The translations under genes and the position numbers were made by a program. A stretch of 64,000 nucleotides of DNA from Gracilimonas sp. (lineage in GTDB: Bacteria > Bacteroidota > Rhodothermia > Balneolales > Balneolaceae). The notes below the pieces were generated by a model, which was given only the letters and a program-made list of their open reading frames with translations, did no database searches and was not told the origin of the DNA. How positions within the stretch are numbered: position 1 is the first letter of the stretch; every line of letters starts with the position of its first letter. This document shows positions 16,556 to 26,157 of the stretch, piece by piece. The stretch is from NCBI RefSeq assembly GCF_040218225.1, contig NZ_JAVJQO010000003.1, forward strand, positions 283,158 through 347,157. Direction: 5' to 3'.

Positions 16556-18940
16556 ATGCTGAAGAATTACTTTAAAGTAGCCATTCGAAATTTCTACCGG
16601 AACAAAGAAAATTCCGTCATCAACATCTTTGGGGTGAGTGTAGCTCTGCTTTGCTCTATTGTAATTTTCCTATTTGTTCAAAAAGAACTGAACTTTGATA
16701 CTTTCCACGATAATTCCGATCAGATATACCGGCTCACTTTACAGGAAATAAACCGTCCCGGAGCCCGGCATTTTGCAACCACATCTCCTCCGATGGGACC
16801 TGCCCTGGTTGAAAGTTTTCCTGAAATCGAACAAGCGGTTCGGCTACGATTCCCTGACTCCAATATTCTAAGCTATGAGGATCAGCAATTCTATGAATAC
16901 AATGTTGCCTATGCCGATTCCTCGCTTTTAAGCATCTTCAATTTCCCTTTATCCATCGGGGATCCAAAAACGGCACTCAGAGATGTCAATTCTGTAATCA
17001 TCACTCAACCGATGGCACAAAAATATTTTGGGGATGTAAACCCATTGGGTAAGTCCCTGCTGTTGGATAACCAGATTCCATTAACAGTAACCGGGGTTTT
17101 CAAAGAAATTCCCGAAAATACCCACATGAATTTCGACTTTATTATTTCCTTTGACACCTTTGAAGTTCCTCGCGGCTACCCTGTTACTCTTGACAGCTGG
17201 GGATGGGTCTCTTTTTACACCTACGTTAAGCTAACAGACCGTACTGACCCTGAACAACTTGCCCCCAAGTTTGCTGATTTCCTAACTACAAATATGGGCG
17301 AAGAAGTGGGCTCAAACCGCATATTACATCTACAGGCTCTGGACGATATTTATTTGTCATCTGATCTCAGAAATGCTTCGGAAGACATGTTGGTTGGCAA
17401 TTGGGCTTACATTCTGGGGCTTTCAGCCATTGCCTTCTTTTTGCTGATTATTGCCGGGTTTAATTACATGAACCTTTCAACGGCACAAGCTATTCGCCGA
17501 AATAAAGAAGTTGGCGTTCGCAAAACATTAGGGGCTGGGCGTAAAGCTTTAATATGGCAATTCATTTTCGAATCTGTTCTGCTCACATTAGGTAGTACAA
17601 GTATTGCTTTGCTTTTTCTTGAGCCGGTTTTACAAGCCGCTTCCTCATTCCTGGGATTAGAGCTTAATCTAACTCCTGCAGATTATCTCTATTTGATTCC
17701 TCTCTTTTTTGGAATGGCGGTTATAATTGGTGTCTTGGCTGGATTCTACCCCTCTTTTATTATCTCTAAATTCCAGCCATCAAAAGCATTAAAAGGGATT
17801 ACCGAATCAAGCTCCTCCGTTTTTTCTATCCGGAAAGTATTAGTGGTCGGACAGTTTGTTATCGCCATTGTCCTGATTTCCGGGAGCCTGATTATCAGAA
17901 ACCAGATTCAATTTATTCAAACAAAGGACCTTGGCTTTAATGAAGAACAGGTGCTTGTATTGCACATGAACGGCGAGGAGCTAACCCGACGATTTCCAAC
18001 CATCAAACAGGAACTTGTTCAGAACGCCAATGTAATTAGCGCAAGTCTGGGTGCGGGTTTATTAGATGGCAGAAATGGGACCGTTCCCATATTCCCTCCC
18101 GGAGACGATCCCGAAGGATATCCGATGAACATTTATGGAGTACATTTTGATTACTTCGAGACAATGGACATCAATATGGTAGAAGGACGTTCATTCGATC
18201 AGTCATTTTCAACAGATTCAGCCGATGGTATCGTGATTAACCAATCGGCAGCGAAAGCATTTGGCTGGGAAGACCCTATTGGCAAAGAATTAAGGGTAGA
18301 TGATATTATGGATGGATATGTGATTGGGGTTGCAAAAGATTTTCATTTTGCTTCTCTGCACCGGCAAATACAACCATTGGTAATGTACATTCCTCCAACA
18401 AACATGGAAAAAATATTTGTCAGAATTCGTCCCGGCAACCTATCTCAAACTATCGCTTCACTTCAGGAAAGCTGGAACAGTATTGTTCCTGACTTTCCCT
18501 TTAGTTTTGTGTTTTTAGATGACCATCTCAATCAATTATATGAGACCGACCAACGGTTTTTAAGAATGCTGACCTTATTCACATTTTTAACCATTCTGAT
18601 AGCCTGCATGGGCTTATATGGCTTGATAAGCTATACAATCCAGCAGCGCAGTAAAGAAATCGGTGTCAGGAAAGTGTTGGGAGCAAAGGTATCACAAATA
18701 ACCTGGCTGCTTTCCTCCGAATTTACAACTATGGTCGGTATCGCCTTTCTGATAAGTATCCCCATATGTTATTACGCTATGCAAAACTGGCTGCAGGAAT
18801 TCGCCTATCGCATCCCTATCCCGTGGTGGGCATTCCTGCTAGCTGGTTTCATGTCTCTCACAATAGCTGTAGGCACTATTTCCTATCAGGCTATAAAAGC
18901 CGCTATGGCAGACCCTGTAAAGAGTTTAAGAAGTGAATAA
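16556..18940 (+). CDS. FtsX/MacB-like ABC transporter permease 3 (first of the array)
   Basis: This 794-residue paralogue begins MLKNYFKVAIRNFYRNKENS. The ATG at 16556 is chosen because it matches the family start; an upstream in-frame GTG at 16499 would add 19 unrelated residues and lies almost on the predicted transcription start. FtsX unit 1 carries EVGVRKTLGAGRK (about residue 320) and unit 2 carries KEIGVRKVLGAK; the end is DPVKSLRSE. Within the first periplasmic domain, LRFPDSN and related stretches differ strongly from the other paralogues. It leads a run of six permeases and one ATPase reading in one direction behind the sigma-54 promoter at 16462. The next gene starts 11 nt after its stop. 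Confidence 0.93.
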   Translation: MLKNYFKVAIRNFYRNKENSVINIFGVSVALLCSIVIFLFVQKELNFDTFHDNSDQIYRLTLQEINRPGARHFATTSPPMGPALVESFPEIEQAVRLRFPDSNILSYEDQQFYEYNVAYADSSLLSIFNFPLSIGDPKTALRDVNSVIITQPMAQKYFGDVNPLGKSLLLDNQIPLTVTGVFKEIPENTHMNFDFIISFDTFEVPRGYPVTLDSWGWVSFYTYVKLTDRTDPEQLAPKFADFLTTNMGEEVGSNRILHLQALDDIYLSSDLRNASEDMLVGNWAYILGLSAIAFFLLIIAGFNYMNLSTAQAIRRNKEVGVRKTLGAGRKALIWQFIFESVLLTLGSTSIALLFLEPVLQAASSFLGLELNLTPADYLYLIPLFFGMAVIIGVLAGFYPSFIISKFQPSKALKGITESSSSVFSIRKVLVVGQFVIAIVLISGSLIIRNQIQFIQTKDLGFNEEQVLVLHMNGEELTRRFPTIKQELVQNANVISASLGAGLLDGRNGTVPIFPPGDDPEGYPMNIYGVHFDYFETMDINMVEGRSFDQSFSTDSADGIVINQSAAKAFGWEDPIGKELRVDDIMDGYVIGVAKDFHFASLHRQIQPLVMYIPPTNMEKIFVRIRPGNLSQTIASLQESWNSIVPDFPFSFVFLDDHLNQLYETDQRFLRMLTLFTFLTILIACMGLYGLISYTIQQRSKEIGVRKVLGAKVSQITWLLSSEFTTMVGIAFLISIPICYYAMQNWLQEFAYRIPIPWWAFLLAGFMSLTIAVGTISYQAIKAAMADPVKSLRSE

Positions 18941-18951
18941 ATCATAAAATC

Positions 18952-21369
18952 ATGCTAAAAAATTACTTCAAAATCGCACTTAGAAATCTGTTCAAAAACA
19001 GGTTGTATTCGGTTATAAACATTCTTGGATTAGCTGTTGGATTGGGCTGCGTACTGTTTATAGCTGTATATGTAATACATGAACTTTCTTACGATAAATT
19101 TCATGCAAATTATGACAAACTCTATCGAGTAACCGAAAGTATACAAGCAGACGGAACTGCAGACACCTATGCTACCACCTACTCAGCACTTGCACCTGCT
19201 TTGGCTGAAGAATTTCCTTCCATCGAAAAAATTACACACCTCTATCCAAGTTCGGGGTTGGTCACAGGGCCTGATAACACCAGCTATCAGGAAGATGGTA
19301 TTATTTTGGCAGACTCTGCTTTTTTTGAAATGTTCTCCTTTCCATTTAAAAAAGGAGATCCTGCTACCGCCCTTGATCAGCCACTTACAGTGGTTATCAC
19401 AGAACAAGTTGCCGCAAAATTCTTTGGGGATGATGACCCTATAGGAAAGTCGTTACGACTCAAAGACTCAAGAAACACTTTTGATTTTGAAATTACCGGG
19501 GTCGTCAAAAATCCCCCCGGCAATTCGCATATCCAGTTTGACTATGTAATCTCTTTTGAAAGCCTGAGCCGGCTAAGACCCTGGGAATACAACGTTAAAT
19601 ATCATCCTCCCATGTATACCTATGTTCAACTTAACAATCCTCAGGCCGCACCTGTACTAGAGGCACAGTTCTCCGCGTTTGAAGAAAAGTATTATGGAAA
19701 CGACTACGCTGAAGCCAGTAGTTTTGGCCTTCAGCCGGTGTCAGAAATTCACTTGTATTCCAACCTTCAGAATGAGTTATCTGCTAATTTTGATATTACC
19801 TATATCTACATTTTTTCCGGAATAGGATTATTCATTCTGATCATCGCGTGCATCAACTTCATGAATCTCGCTACCGCCCGCTCTGCTAAAAGAGGTATGG
19901 AAGTTGGAATGCGGAAAGCAATGGGAGCTCAGCGTGGTCAGCTTATTGGCCAGTTTTTAGGTGAAGCTATTATCATGACAGTACTAGGTTTTGGGCTTTC
20001 GCTGATTCTTGTTGAAGCGATTTTTCCTTATTTCAATAACTTAACCGGCTATGAGCTCTCCCTTAGCTACTTAGGTTCGTGGGATGTAATTATACCTATT
20101 ACAGGTGCTTTGATTGGAATTGGTATTCTGGCAGGGAGCTATCCTGCATTCTACCTGTCTTCGTTCAAACCTATCCAAACCCTTAAGGGAGAACGGATCA
20201 CTGAAAAGTCGTCTATTACCTCATTCCGAAAAGGATTGGTCGTTTTTCAGTTCTGTATTTCCACTGCCCTGATTTTCGCCACCATCATCATTACGCAACA
20301 GCTCGATTATATACAGAACAAAAAACTTGGCTTTGACAAAGAACAGGTTATGATTATGCCTATTCGCGAAACTGCCAACCAGTTTAACATCTCTACACTG
20401 AAAGAGGAAATCGAGCGAATACCTGGAGTTCAATCAGCTTCGGCGGCTTCAGGATTACCAGGTATAAAATCCGGAATCCATGGCTTTATGGTCACTCCTG
20501 CAGATAACCCTGCTGATTCTGTTGGGATGCAAACGCTTACTGTTGACCACGATTATCTGCAAACACTCGGGTTAAACCTGATCAAAGGGCGTGATTTCTC
20601 AGAGGCATTCTCCACTGATGAAGACCATGCATTCATCATCAATGAAACAGCTGCCAGGCGACTTGGCTGGACTGAAAACCCGCTGGATCAAGAATTAGCA
20701 CTTAGTTTCTATACAACCGACCTGGTTCGTAAAAAAGGAAAGGTAATCGGTGTGGTTGAAGATTTTCAGTATAACTCTCTCCACAATGACATAAATCCGG
20801 TCGTTATTCATGTTTTCAAACGAACCTTTTACCATGATTATTTATCGGTCAAACTTTCTTCTGATAACATCAGGGGTGTGGCTGCCGATATTGAAGAAAA
20901 GTGGAGTGCATTCAACCCGGAAAGACCCTTCGAATACTTTTTTCTGGATACCACGTTCGATAGCATGTATCGCTCTGAGGCTAAGCTCAGTAGTATATTT
21001 AAGGTTTTTGCATTCATCGCCATATTGATTGCTTGCCTTGGCTTACTTGGACTTGCTTCTTACAGTATTCAGCAACGGGTGAAAGAAATTGGCATCCGTA
21101 AAGTAATGGGAGCAAAAATCAGTGATATAGTAATGCTGCTTGGTAAAGATTTTACACTCTTGGTAGTCATTGCACAGGTGCTCGCCCTTCCCCTGGTTTA
21201 CATTTTCATGAACCACTGGTTAAACAACTTTACTGCCCAAACTTCCGTCTCACTTTGGGTCTTTATTCTATGTTCAGCAGCGGTGCTTGCTGTTTCATGG
21301 CTGACAATCGGTTTACAATCTATAAAAGCTGCCCTCGCAAATCCGGTTCAATCCTTAAGAAGTGAATGA
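18952..21369 (+). CDS. FtsX/MacB-like ABC transporter permease 4
   Basis: This 805-residue paralogue starts MLKNYFKIALRNLFKNRLYS. FtsX unit 1 has EVGMRKAMGAQRGQLIGQF, unit 2 has KEIGIRKVMGAK, and the protein ends NPVQSLRSE. Met replaces Ile or Val in the first coupling motif, a feature shared with permeases 8 and 9. The 11-nt spacer before it and the flanking coding sequence are almost identical to the spacers before permeases 6 and 7, consistent with unit-by-unit duplication. Its stop overlaps an ATG (21366) that precedes the preferred start of permease 5, so translation is probably coupled. Confidence 0.93.
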   Translation: MLKNYFKIALRNLFKNRLYSVINILGLAVGLGCVLFIAVYVIHELSYDKFHANYDKLYRVTESIQADGTADTYATTYSALAPALAEEFPSIEKITHLYPSSGLVTGPDNTSYQEDGIILADSAFFEMFSFPFKKGDPATALDQPLTVVITEQVAAKFFGDDDPIGKSLRLKDSRNTFDFEITGVVKNPPGNSHIQFDYVISFESLSRLRPWEYNVKYHPPMYTYVQLNNPQAAPVLEAQFSAFEEKYYGNDYAEASSFGLQPVSEIHLYSNLQNELSANFDITYIYIFSGIGLFILIIACINFMNLATARSAKRGMEVGMRKAMGAQRGQLIGQFLGEAIIMTVLGFGLSLILVEAIFPYFNNLTGYELSLSYLGSWDVIIPITGALIGIGILAGSYPAFYLSSFKPIQTLKGERITEKSSITSFRKGLVVFQFCISTALIFATIIITQQLDYIQNKKLGFDKEQVMIMPIRETANQFNISTLKEEIERIPGVQSASAASGLPGIKSGIHGFMVTPADNPADSVGMQTLTVDHDYLQTLGLNLIKGRDFSEAFSTDEDHAFIINETAARRLGWTENPLDQELALSFYTTDLVRKKGKVIGVVEDFQYNSLHNDINPVVIHVFKRTFYHDYLSVKLSSDNIRGVAADIEEKWSAFNPERPFEYFFLDTTFDSMYRSEAKLSSIFKVFAFIAILIACLGLLGLASYSIQQRVKEIGIRKVMGAKISDIVMLLGKDFTLLVVIAQVLALPLVYIFMNHWLNNFTAQTSVSLWVFILCSAAVLAVSWLTIGLQSIKAALANPVQSLRSE

Positions 21370-21371
21370 TT

Positions 21372-23732
21372 ATGCTTAGAAATTATTTCAAAATTGCGTT
21401 CAGAAACCTTACCCGGCAGAAACTCTACGCTTCTATCAATATCTTTGGGTTGGCTTTAGGCCTTGCGAGCTTTTTTGTGATTGGGACATGGGTTTATCAG
21501 CAGTGGAGCTATGACCGGCATTTTGATCAATCGCAGCAGATCTACAGGGTCGGGGTAAACTTCTTTAATGTCGGCGATATGGCTGTAGGCCCTCCTGTAT
21601 TTGATTCGGTTATTGAGGAATTCCCTGAAGTAGCTTTATCTACAAGTTTAGATATGATGGGACCGATTACCATTAAATATGGTGATAAGGAAATTGAACA
21701 ACCCGGAACCTTTTCCGCTGATAAAGATTTCTTCGATATCTTTTCTTATCAATTCTTAGTAGGCAACCCTGAAAATGCTCTTGATGAACCAAATCAAGTT
21801 GTTTTATCTGAATCAGTTGCCCAAAAAATGTTCAGAACTACCGATGTGCTAAGCAAATCAGTATTAATTGGAGATGATGAAGTTCCGCATACAATTACCG
21901 GAGTAATACGTGAAAATTCTCTGAAAACCCACTTCACCACAAAAGTATGGCTTAGTCTTGAAAGAGACCCAGAAGCCACTTCATGGACCAGCGCCAGCAT
22001 GTACAATTATGTTTTGCTGAGACCTGGATTCACTGAAGATGACTTAAAAAACAGGCTGAATAAACTCATTGAAACCCAAATTTACCCTACACTAAACCTG
22101 ACTCAGCCTTATGAAGAGTGGAGTGAAACGAGCAGTGCCTATCATTTTGTGGTAAAGCCGCTTACTGACCTACACCTCAAAACCAGTCTGCGCTTTGATT
22201 TTTTTACTCCTGGTAATGCGACCAATGTATATGCTTCTGCTGCCATCGCCCTTTTCATCATTCTGCTTGCGGCCATTAACTTTATAAATATTTCAACCGC
22301 ACGATCTTCCGGAAGGGCCAAAGAAGTTGGTATTCGTAAAACGCTGGGATCTAAACGCTCAGCATTAATTAAGCAGTTCCTCACCGAATCGGTCATAATC
22401 AGCTTAATCGCTTTCCTTATCGGACTGGCCCTGGGTGAACTGTTCCTGAAATTATTTGAACAATTTACGGGCATTCATCTTATGGATGCATTGCTTTTGA
22501 ATTTCGGACAAGTTCTGGTATTCACAGTCGTAACTTTGCTATTGGGATTACTGGCGGGAATGTACCCGGCTTTTTATCTATCCGGATTCAACCCGATTTC
22601 TATGCTTAAGAACAATTTTGGTGGAATCAGGAAAAGTGGTTTTAGAAACGGACTGGTGATCACACAATTTACCATTGCTATCAGCTTAATCATTTCAACC
22701 ATTGTAGTGTTTCAGCAAATACAATTCCTGCAGGAAAAAGACCTCGGGTTTGAAACGGAAAATGTACTGGTAGTCAATAACATCAGCAGCCTCGATAATC
22801 AACAGGAATCATTCCGGCAGGATATACTCAACCTTTCCGGGGTACAAACCGCTAGTTTCAGCCGTCGTATTCCTATTGGGGAAGGTGTTTGGGTTCGTAA
22901 TTTAAAAACCCCGGAGATGTCTGAATCTACTTCCATGCAGGTGTTTTTAGGTGATGAAAACTATGTAGGAGTGATGGGTTTTCATTTATTGGAAGGTAGA
23001 AATTTCTCTCGGGAGTTAGCCAGCGACAGCTCCGCAATTATTCTGAGTACATCAGCGGTTAAAGAACTGGGACTAACCGACCCGCTTGGCGCCCGGCTTA
23101 ATGACGATCTCACCGTCATCGGTGTCGTAGATGATTTCAATTTTCAAAGCCTTCAAAACGATATCGAGCCCACTGCCATCATTTATAGTCCTTCGGGCGG
23201 TGACCTTGCCATCAAGATTAATAAAGCGAATCCAAATGACTTACTTTCAGCCATTCAATCTATCTGGAGTGCGTATGATATCGCTGAACCCATGAGTTAT
23301 TTTTTCCTGGATGAGCAGTTCAGGCAAATGTTCAATAACGAAAGGGCACTAGGAAAAACAATTACTTTATTCTCCATTTTTGCCCTGATCATTTCCTGTC
23401 TTGGGTTATTTGGACTGGCTTCCTACATCTGTGAGCAGCGAGCAAAAGAAATAGGGATTCGAAAAGTATTGGGTGCAGCTGTCAGTAACCTGATACTTCT
23501 GCTCAATAAAGACTTTACACGATTGATATTGATAAGTATCGCGTTAGCCGTTCCGCTTTCCTATTTCATCATGAATAAGTGGTTAGCCAATTTCGCATAC
23601 AAGATTGAAATCAATCCCCTTATATATCTGATAGCGGGACTTTCTACACTACTTGTTGCCTGGGTTACAGTAAGCGGGCAAAGCATCAAGACTGCTTTTT
23701 TAAACCCGATTAAAACCTTAAGAAGTGAATAA
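21372..23732 (+). CDS. FtsX/MacB-like ABC transporter permease 5
   Basis: This 786-residue paralogue starts MLRNYFKIAFRNLTRQKLYA. The ATG at 21372 matches the family start; the ATG at 21366 would add only MI but gives a 4-nt overlap with permease 4, so both may be used. The coupling motifs are EVGIRKTLGSKRS in FtsX unit 1 and KEIGIRKVLGAAVSN in unit 2, and the end is NPIKTLRSE. An unusual first periplasmic domain (GVNFFNVGDMAVGPPVFDS) lacks the TxxPxxxxPxL pattern seen in several sisters. It is the third gene of the array, with an 11-nt gap to the next. Confidence 0.92.
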   Translation: MLRNYFKIAFRNLTRQKLYASINIFGLALGLASFFVIGTWVYQQWSYDRHFDQSQQIYRVGVNFFNVGDMAVGPPVFDSVIEEFPEVALSTSLDMMGPITIKYGDKEIEQPGTFSADKDFFDIFSYQFLVGNPENALDEPNQVVLSESVAQKMFRTTDVLSKSVLIGDDEVPHTITGVIRENSLKTHFTTKVWLSLERDPEATSWTSASMYNYVLLRPGFTEDDLKNRLNKLIETQIYPTLNLTQPYEEWSETSSAYHFVVKPLTDLHLKTSLRFDFFTPGNATNVYASAAIALFIILLAAINFINISTARSSGRAKEVGIRKTLGSKRSALIKQFLTESVIISLIAFLIGLALGELFLKLFEQFTGIHLMDALLLNFGQVLVFTVVTLLLGLLAGMYPAFYLSGFNPISMLKNNFGGIRKSGFRNGLVITQFTIAISLIISTIVVFQQIQFLQEKDLGFETENVLVVNNISSLDNQQESFRQDILNLSGVQTASFSRRIPIGEGVWVRNLKTPEMSESTSMQVFLGDENYVGVMGFHLLEGRNFSRELASDSSAIILSTSAVKELGLTDPLGARLNDDLTVIGVVDDFNFQSLQNDIEPTAIIYSPSGGDLAIKINKANPNDLLSAIQSIWSAYDIAEPMSYFFLDEQFRQMFNNERALGKTITLFSIFALIISCLGLFGLASYICEQRAKEIGIRKVLGAAVSNLILLLNKDFTRLILISIALAVPLSYFIMNKWLANFAYKIEINPLIYLIAGLSTLLVAWVTVSGQSIKTAFLNPIKTLRSE

Positions 23733-23743
23733 ATCATAAAACC

Positions 23744-26146
23744 ATGCTAAAAAACTATTTTAAAATCGCCATTCGGAATCTTACACGGAACAAAGTTTTT
23801 GGCTTCATAAGCATTCTGGGGCTTGCAGTAGGAATTACCGGGGCTACACTACTTTATCTATATGTTGATAATGAACTCGGATACGATGCCTTTTATGAAA
23901 AGTCAGACCAAATCTATCGTGTTGTAGAGATAGATGACAGCCAGGGCCAGAGAACCCGGTACTACGGACAAACGGCACCTGTGCTCGGCTCGACACTGGA
24001 AGAAAACTTCCCTGAAATTGAAAAGCTGGTGAGAGTCTATCAGCCTATAGGACATGTAGATATGGAATGGAAAGGAGAGGCCCTTTCGGAGCGTAATTGG
24101 TTGATGGCAGATCCTGCTTTTTTTGAGTTATTTGATTTTGAAGTGGTTCAGGGTGACATAAGCACGGCCTTATCTGAGCCAAACTCAGTGGTCATTTCAG
24201 AGAAAAAAGCACAACAGCTTTTTGGGAATCAAAACCCTATTGGTGAAGTACTGACCTTCAGCAATTTAGGGGATAACACGGTTACGGCCGTTGTAAAAAA
24301 TGTACCAGACAATTCACACCTCCAGTTTGATCTGCTTTTTTCGAGAAGAAATTCAAACATCAACTGGCAGGAATATCTTTCCAGTTGGGACCGCTATGGT
24401 GCTTATACCTACCTGCTCCTTGGAGAAGAGGCGAATATGGTATCATTCGAAACAAAGCTTGATGGCTTTATTGAAAGTCAGCAGGCTACTAATGAGAATG
24501 CCCGTAATTTCTACCTGCAACCAATTACCGACATTTATTTCAACTCGCAGGAAATCGAGTTCGGTATAGAGAGCGCTCACGGTAATATCTTTTACATCTA
24601 TGTGTTCTCAGCCATTGGTATTTTCCTGTTGCTTATTGCGGGAATCAATTATATGAACCTGGCAACAGCTCTTTCTGTACAGCGCGGTAAAGAAATTGGC
24701 ATAAGAAAGGCAGCAGGTGCGGAAAAGAGACAACTTATTGGGCAGTTCTTATCAGAATCGGTTGTCATTGCCTTACTGGCATGTATAGGTTCATATTTCT
24801 TGATTGAATTGCTGCTTCCCTACTTTAATCAGCTTACTGGTAAAAGTTTTAGTATCACCAGCGATTCGTTTGGATATATTGCCTTGGTACTGTTGGGTAT
24901 AGGATTGTTTCTTGGAATTTCCTCCGGCAGTTACCCGGCTTTCTATCTGGCTCTGATCAAACCCATCCGTGTTTTAAAAACCAATACAGAAATTAAAGGT
25001 GGAAACCTGACGCTTCGCAAAGTGCTGGTTATAGCCCAGTTTAGCTTGTCCATCATTTTGATTATCGGAACACTGGCTGCTTACAAACAAATCGATTATA
25101 TCCGAACGGCTGACCTTGGTTTCGAGGAAGAACAGATGCTGGTAATGGATATCAACAGCGGCAATACACGCGCTCGTTTTGATGCAATGAAGCAGGAAAT
25201 AGCGAAACTGACCGATATCCAGGATGTAGCCGTTTCTTCACGCGTGCCGGGCGAATGGAAAAATATTACCCAGACCTTTACCAGGTCCGGGCAAAGCAGT
25301 ACGGCAGATTCTGTTCAAACCTACTTTATGAGTTTTGATGAGGATATGCTACAACTCTACAATATCAACCTCGTTTCCGGCAGGAACTTTACCGGCAACA
25401 AGTTGACCGATTCCCTGACCGTATTACTTAATCAAACGGCTGTCAAAGCTCTTAACCTGGATGAACCTATCGGAAAGACCCTGCGGCTAACCGGTGTTGA
25501 GGAACCGGTACGTGTAGTTGGTGTGGTGGAAGACTTTAACTACCAGTCGCTCCATCAGCAGGTAGCTCCTCTGTTGATAGGGTACTGGGCTAATCCAGTG
25601 CAGTCAATTGATTACTTTTCAGTGAAATTTTCTGCTAAAGCTAATATACCGGCAGCTATAGAAGAACTTAAGAAGATTCACGGACAATTTGATCCAGCCT
25701 CAGCGATGGAGTACCATTTTCTGGATCAGCAGATTGAACAAATGTACCAAGCGGATGTGCGAGCCGGGAGATTGTTTGCCATCGGAGGAGGAGTTACCAT
25801 ATTTATCGCGTGCCTTGGGCTGTTTGGTCTGGCTTTATTCAGTACCCAGCAACGAATAAAAGAGATTGGAATCCGCAAAGTACTTGGCGCCACTACTCCT
25901 CAAATTTTAATGCTTTTAACTACTGACTTCATGAAACTGGTGGCTATAGCTTTTTTGCTTGCTATACCTGTTGGCTGGATTGTGATGAACAACTGGCTAC
26001 AGAACTTTGCCTACCATGCTGATCTGGGAATAGGCATTTTCGTGCTTGGCGGCCTGGGAGTCTTGATTATTAGTTTGTTGACTGTGAGTTCTCAGTCTAT
26101 AAAAGCTTCAATGTCTAACCCTATTAAAAGTTTAAGAAGTGAATAA
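23744..26146 (+). CDS. FtsX/MacB-like ABC transporter permease 6
   Basis: This 800-residue paralogue starts MLKNYFKIAIRNLTRNKVFG. FtsX unit 1 has EIGIRKAAGAEKRQLIGQF (Ala instead of the usual Leu in the coupling motif), unit 2 has KEIGIRKVLGAT, and the end is NPIKSLRSE. The first membrane segment is around 20-42 and the second periplasmic domain runs from about 450 to 670. It is the fourth gene of the array and is flanked on both sides by near-identical junction DNA (GAAGTGAATAAAT followed by ATAAAACCATGC at the 5' end). Confidence 0.93.
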   Translation: MLKNYFKIAIRNLTRNKVFGFISILGLAVGITGATLLYLYVDNELGYDAFYEKSDQIYRVVEIDDSQGQRTRYYGQTAPVLGSTLEENFPEIEKLVRVYQPIGHVDMEWKGEALSERNWLMADPAFFELFDFEVVQGDISTALSEPNSVVISEKKAQQLFGNQNPIGEVLTFSNLGDNTVTAVVKNVPDNSHLQFDLLFSRRNSNINWQEYLSSWDRYGAYTYLLLGEEANMVSFETKLDGFIESQQATNENARNFYLQPITDIYFNSQEIEFGIESAHGNIFYIYVFSAIGIFLLLIAGINYMNLATALSVQRGKEIGIRKAAGAEKRQLIGQFLSESVVIALLACIGSYFLIELLLPYFNQLTGKSFSITSDSFGYIALVLLGIGLFLGISSGSYPAFYLALIKPIRVLKTNTEIKGGNLTLRKVLVIAQFSLSIILIIGTLAAYKQIDYIRTADLGFEEEQMLVMDINSGNTRARFDAMKQEIAKLTDIQDVAVSSRVPGEWKNITQTFTRSGQSSTADSVQTYFMSFDEDMLQLYNINLVSGRNFTGNKLTDSLTVLLNQTAVKALNLDEPIGKTLRLTGVEEPVRVVGVVEDFNYQSLHQQVAPLLIGYWANPVQSIDYFSVKFSAKANIPAAIEELKKIHGQFDPASAMEYHFLDQQIEQMYQADVRAGRLFAIGGGVTIFIACLGLFGLALFSTQQRIKEIGIRKVLGATTPQILMLLTTDFMKLVAIAFLLAIPVGWIVMNNWLQNFAYHADLGIGIFVLGGLGVLIISLLTVSSQSIKASMSNPIKSLRSE

Positions 26147-26157
26147 ATTATAAAACC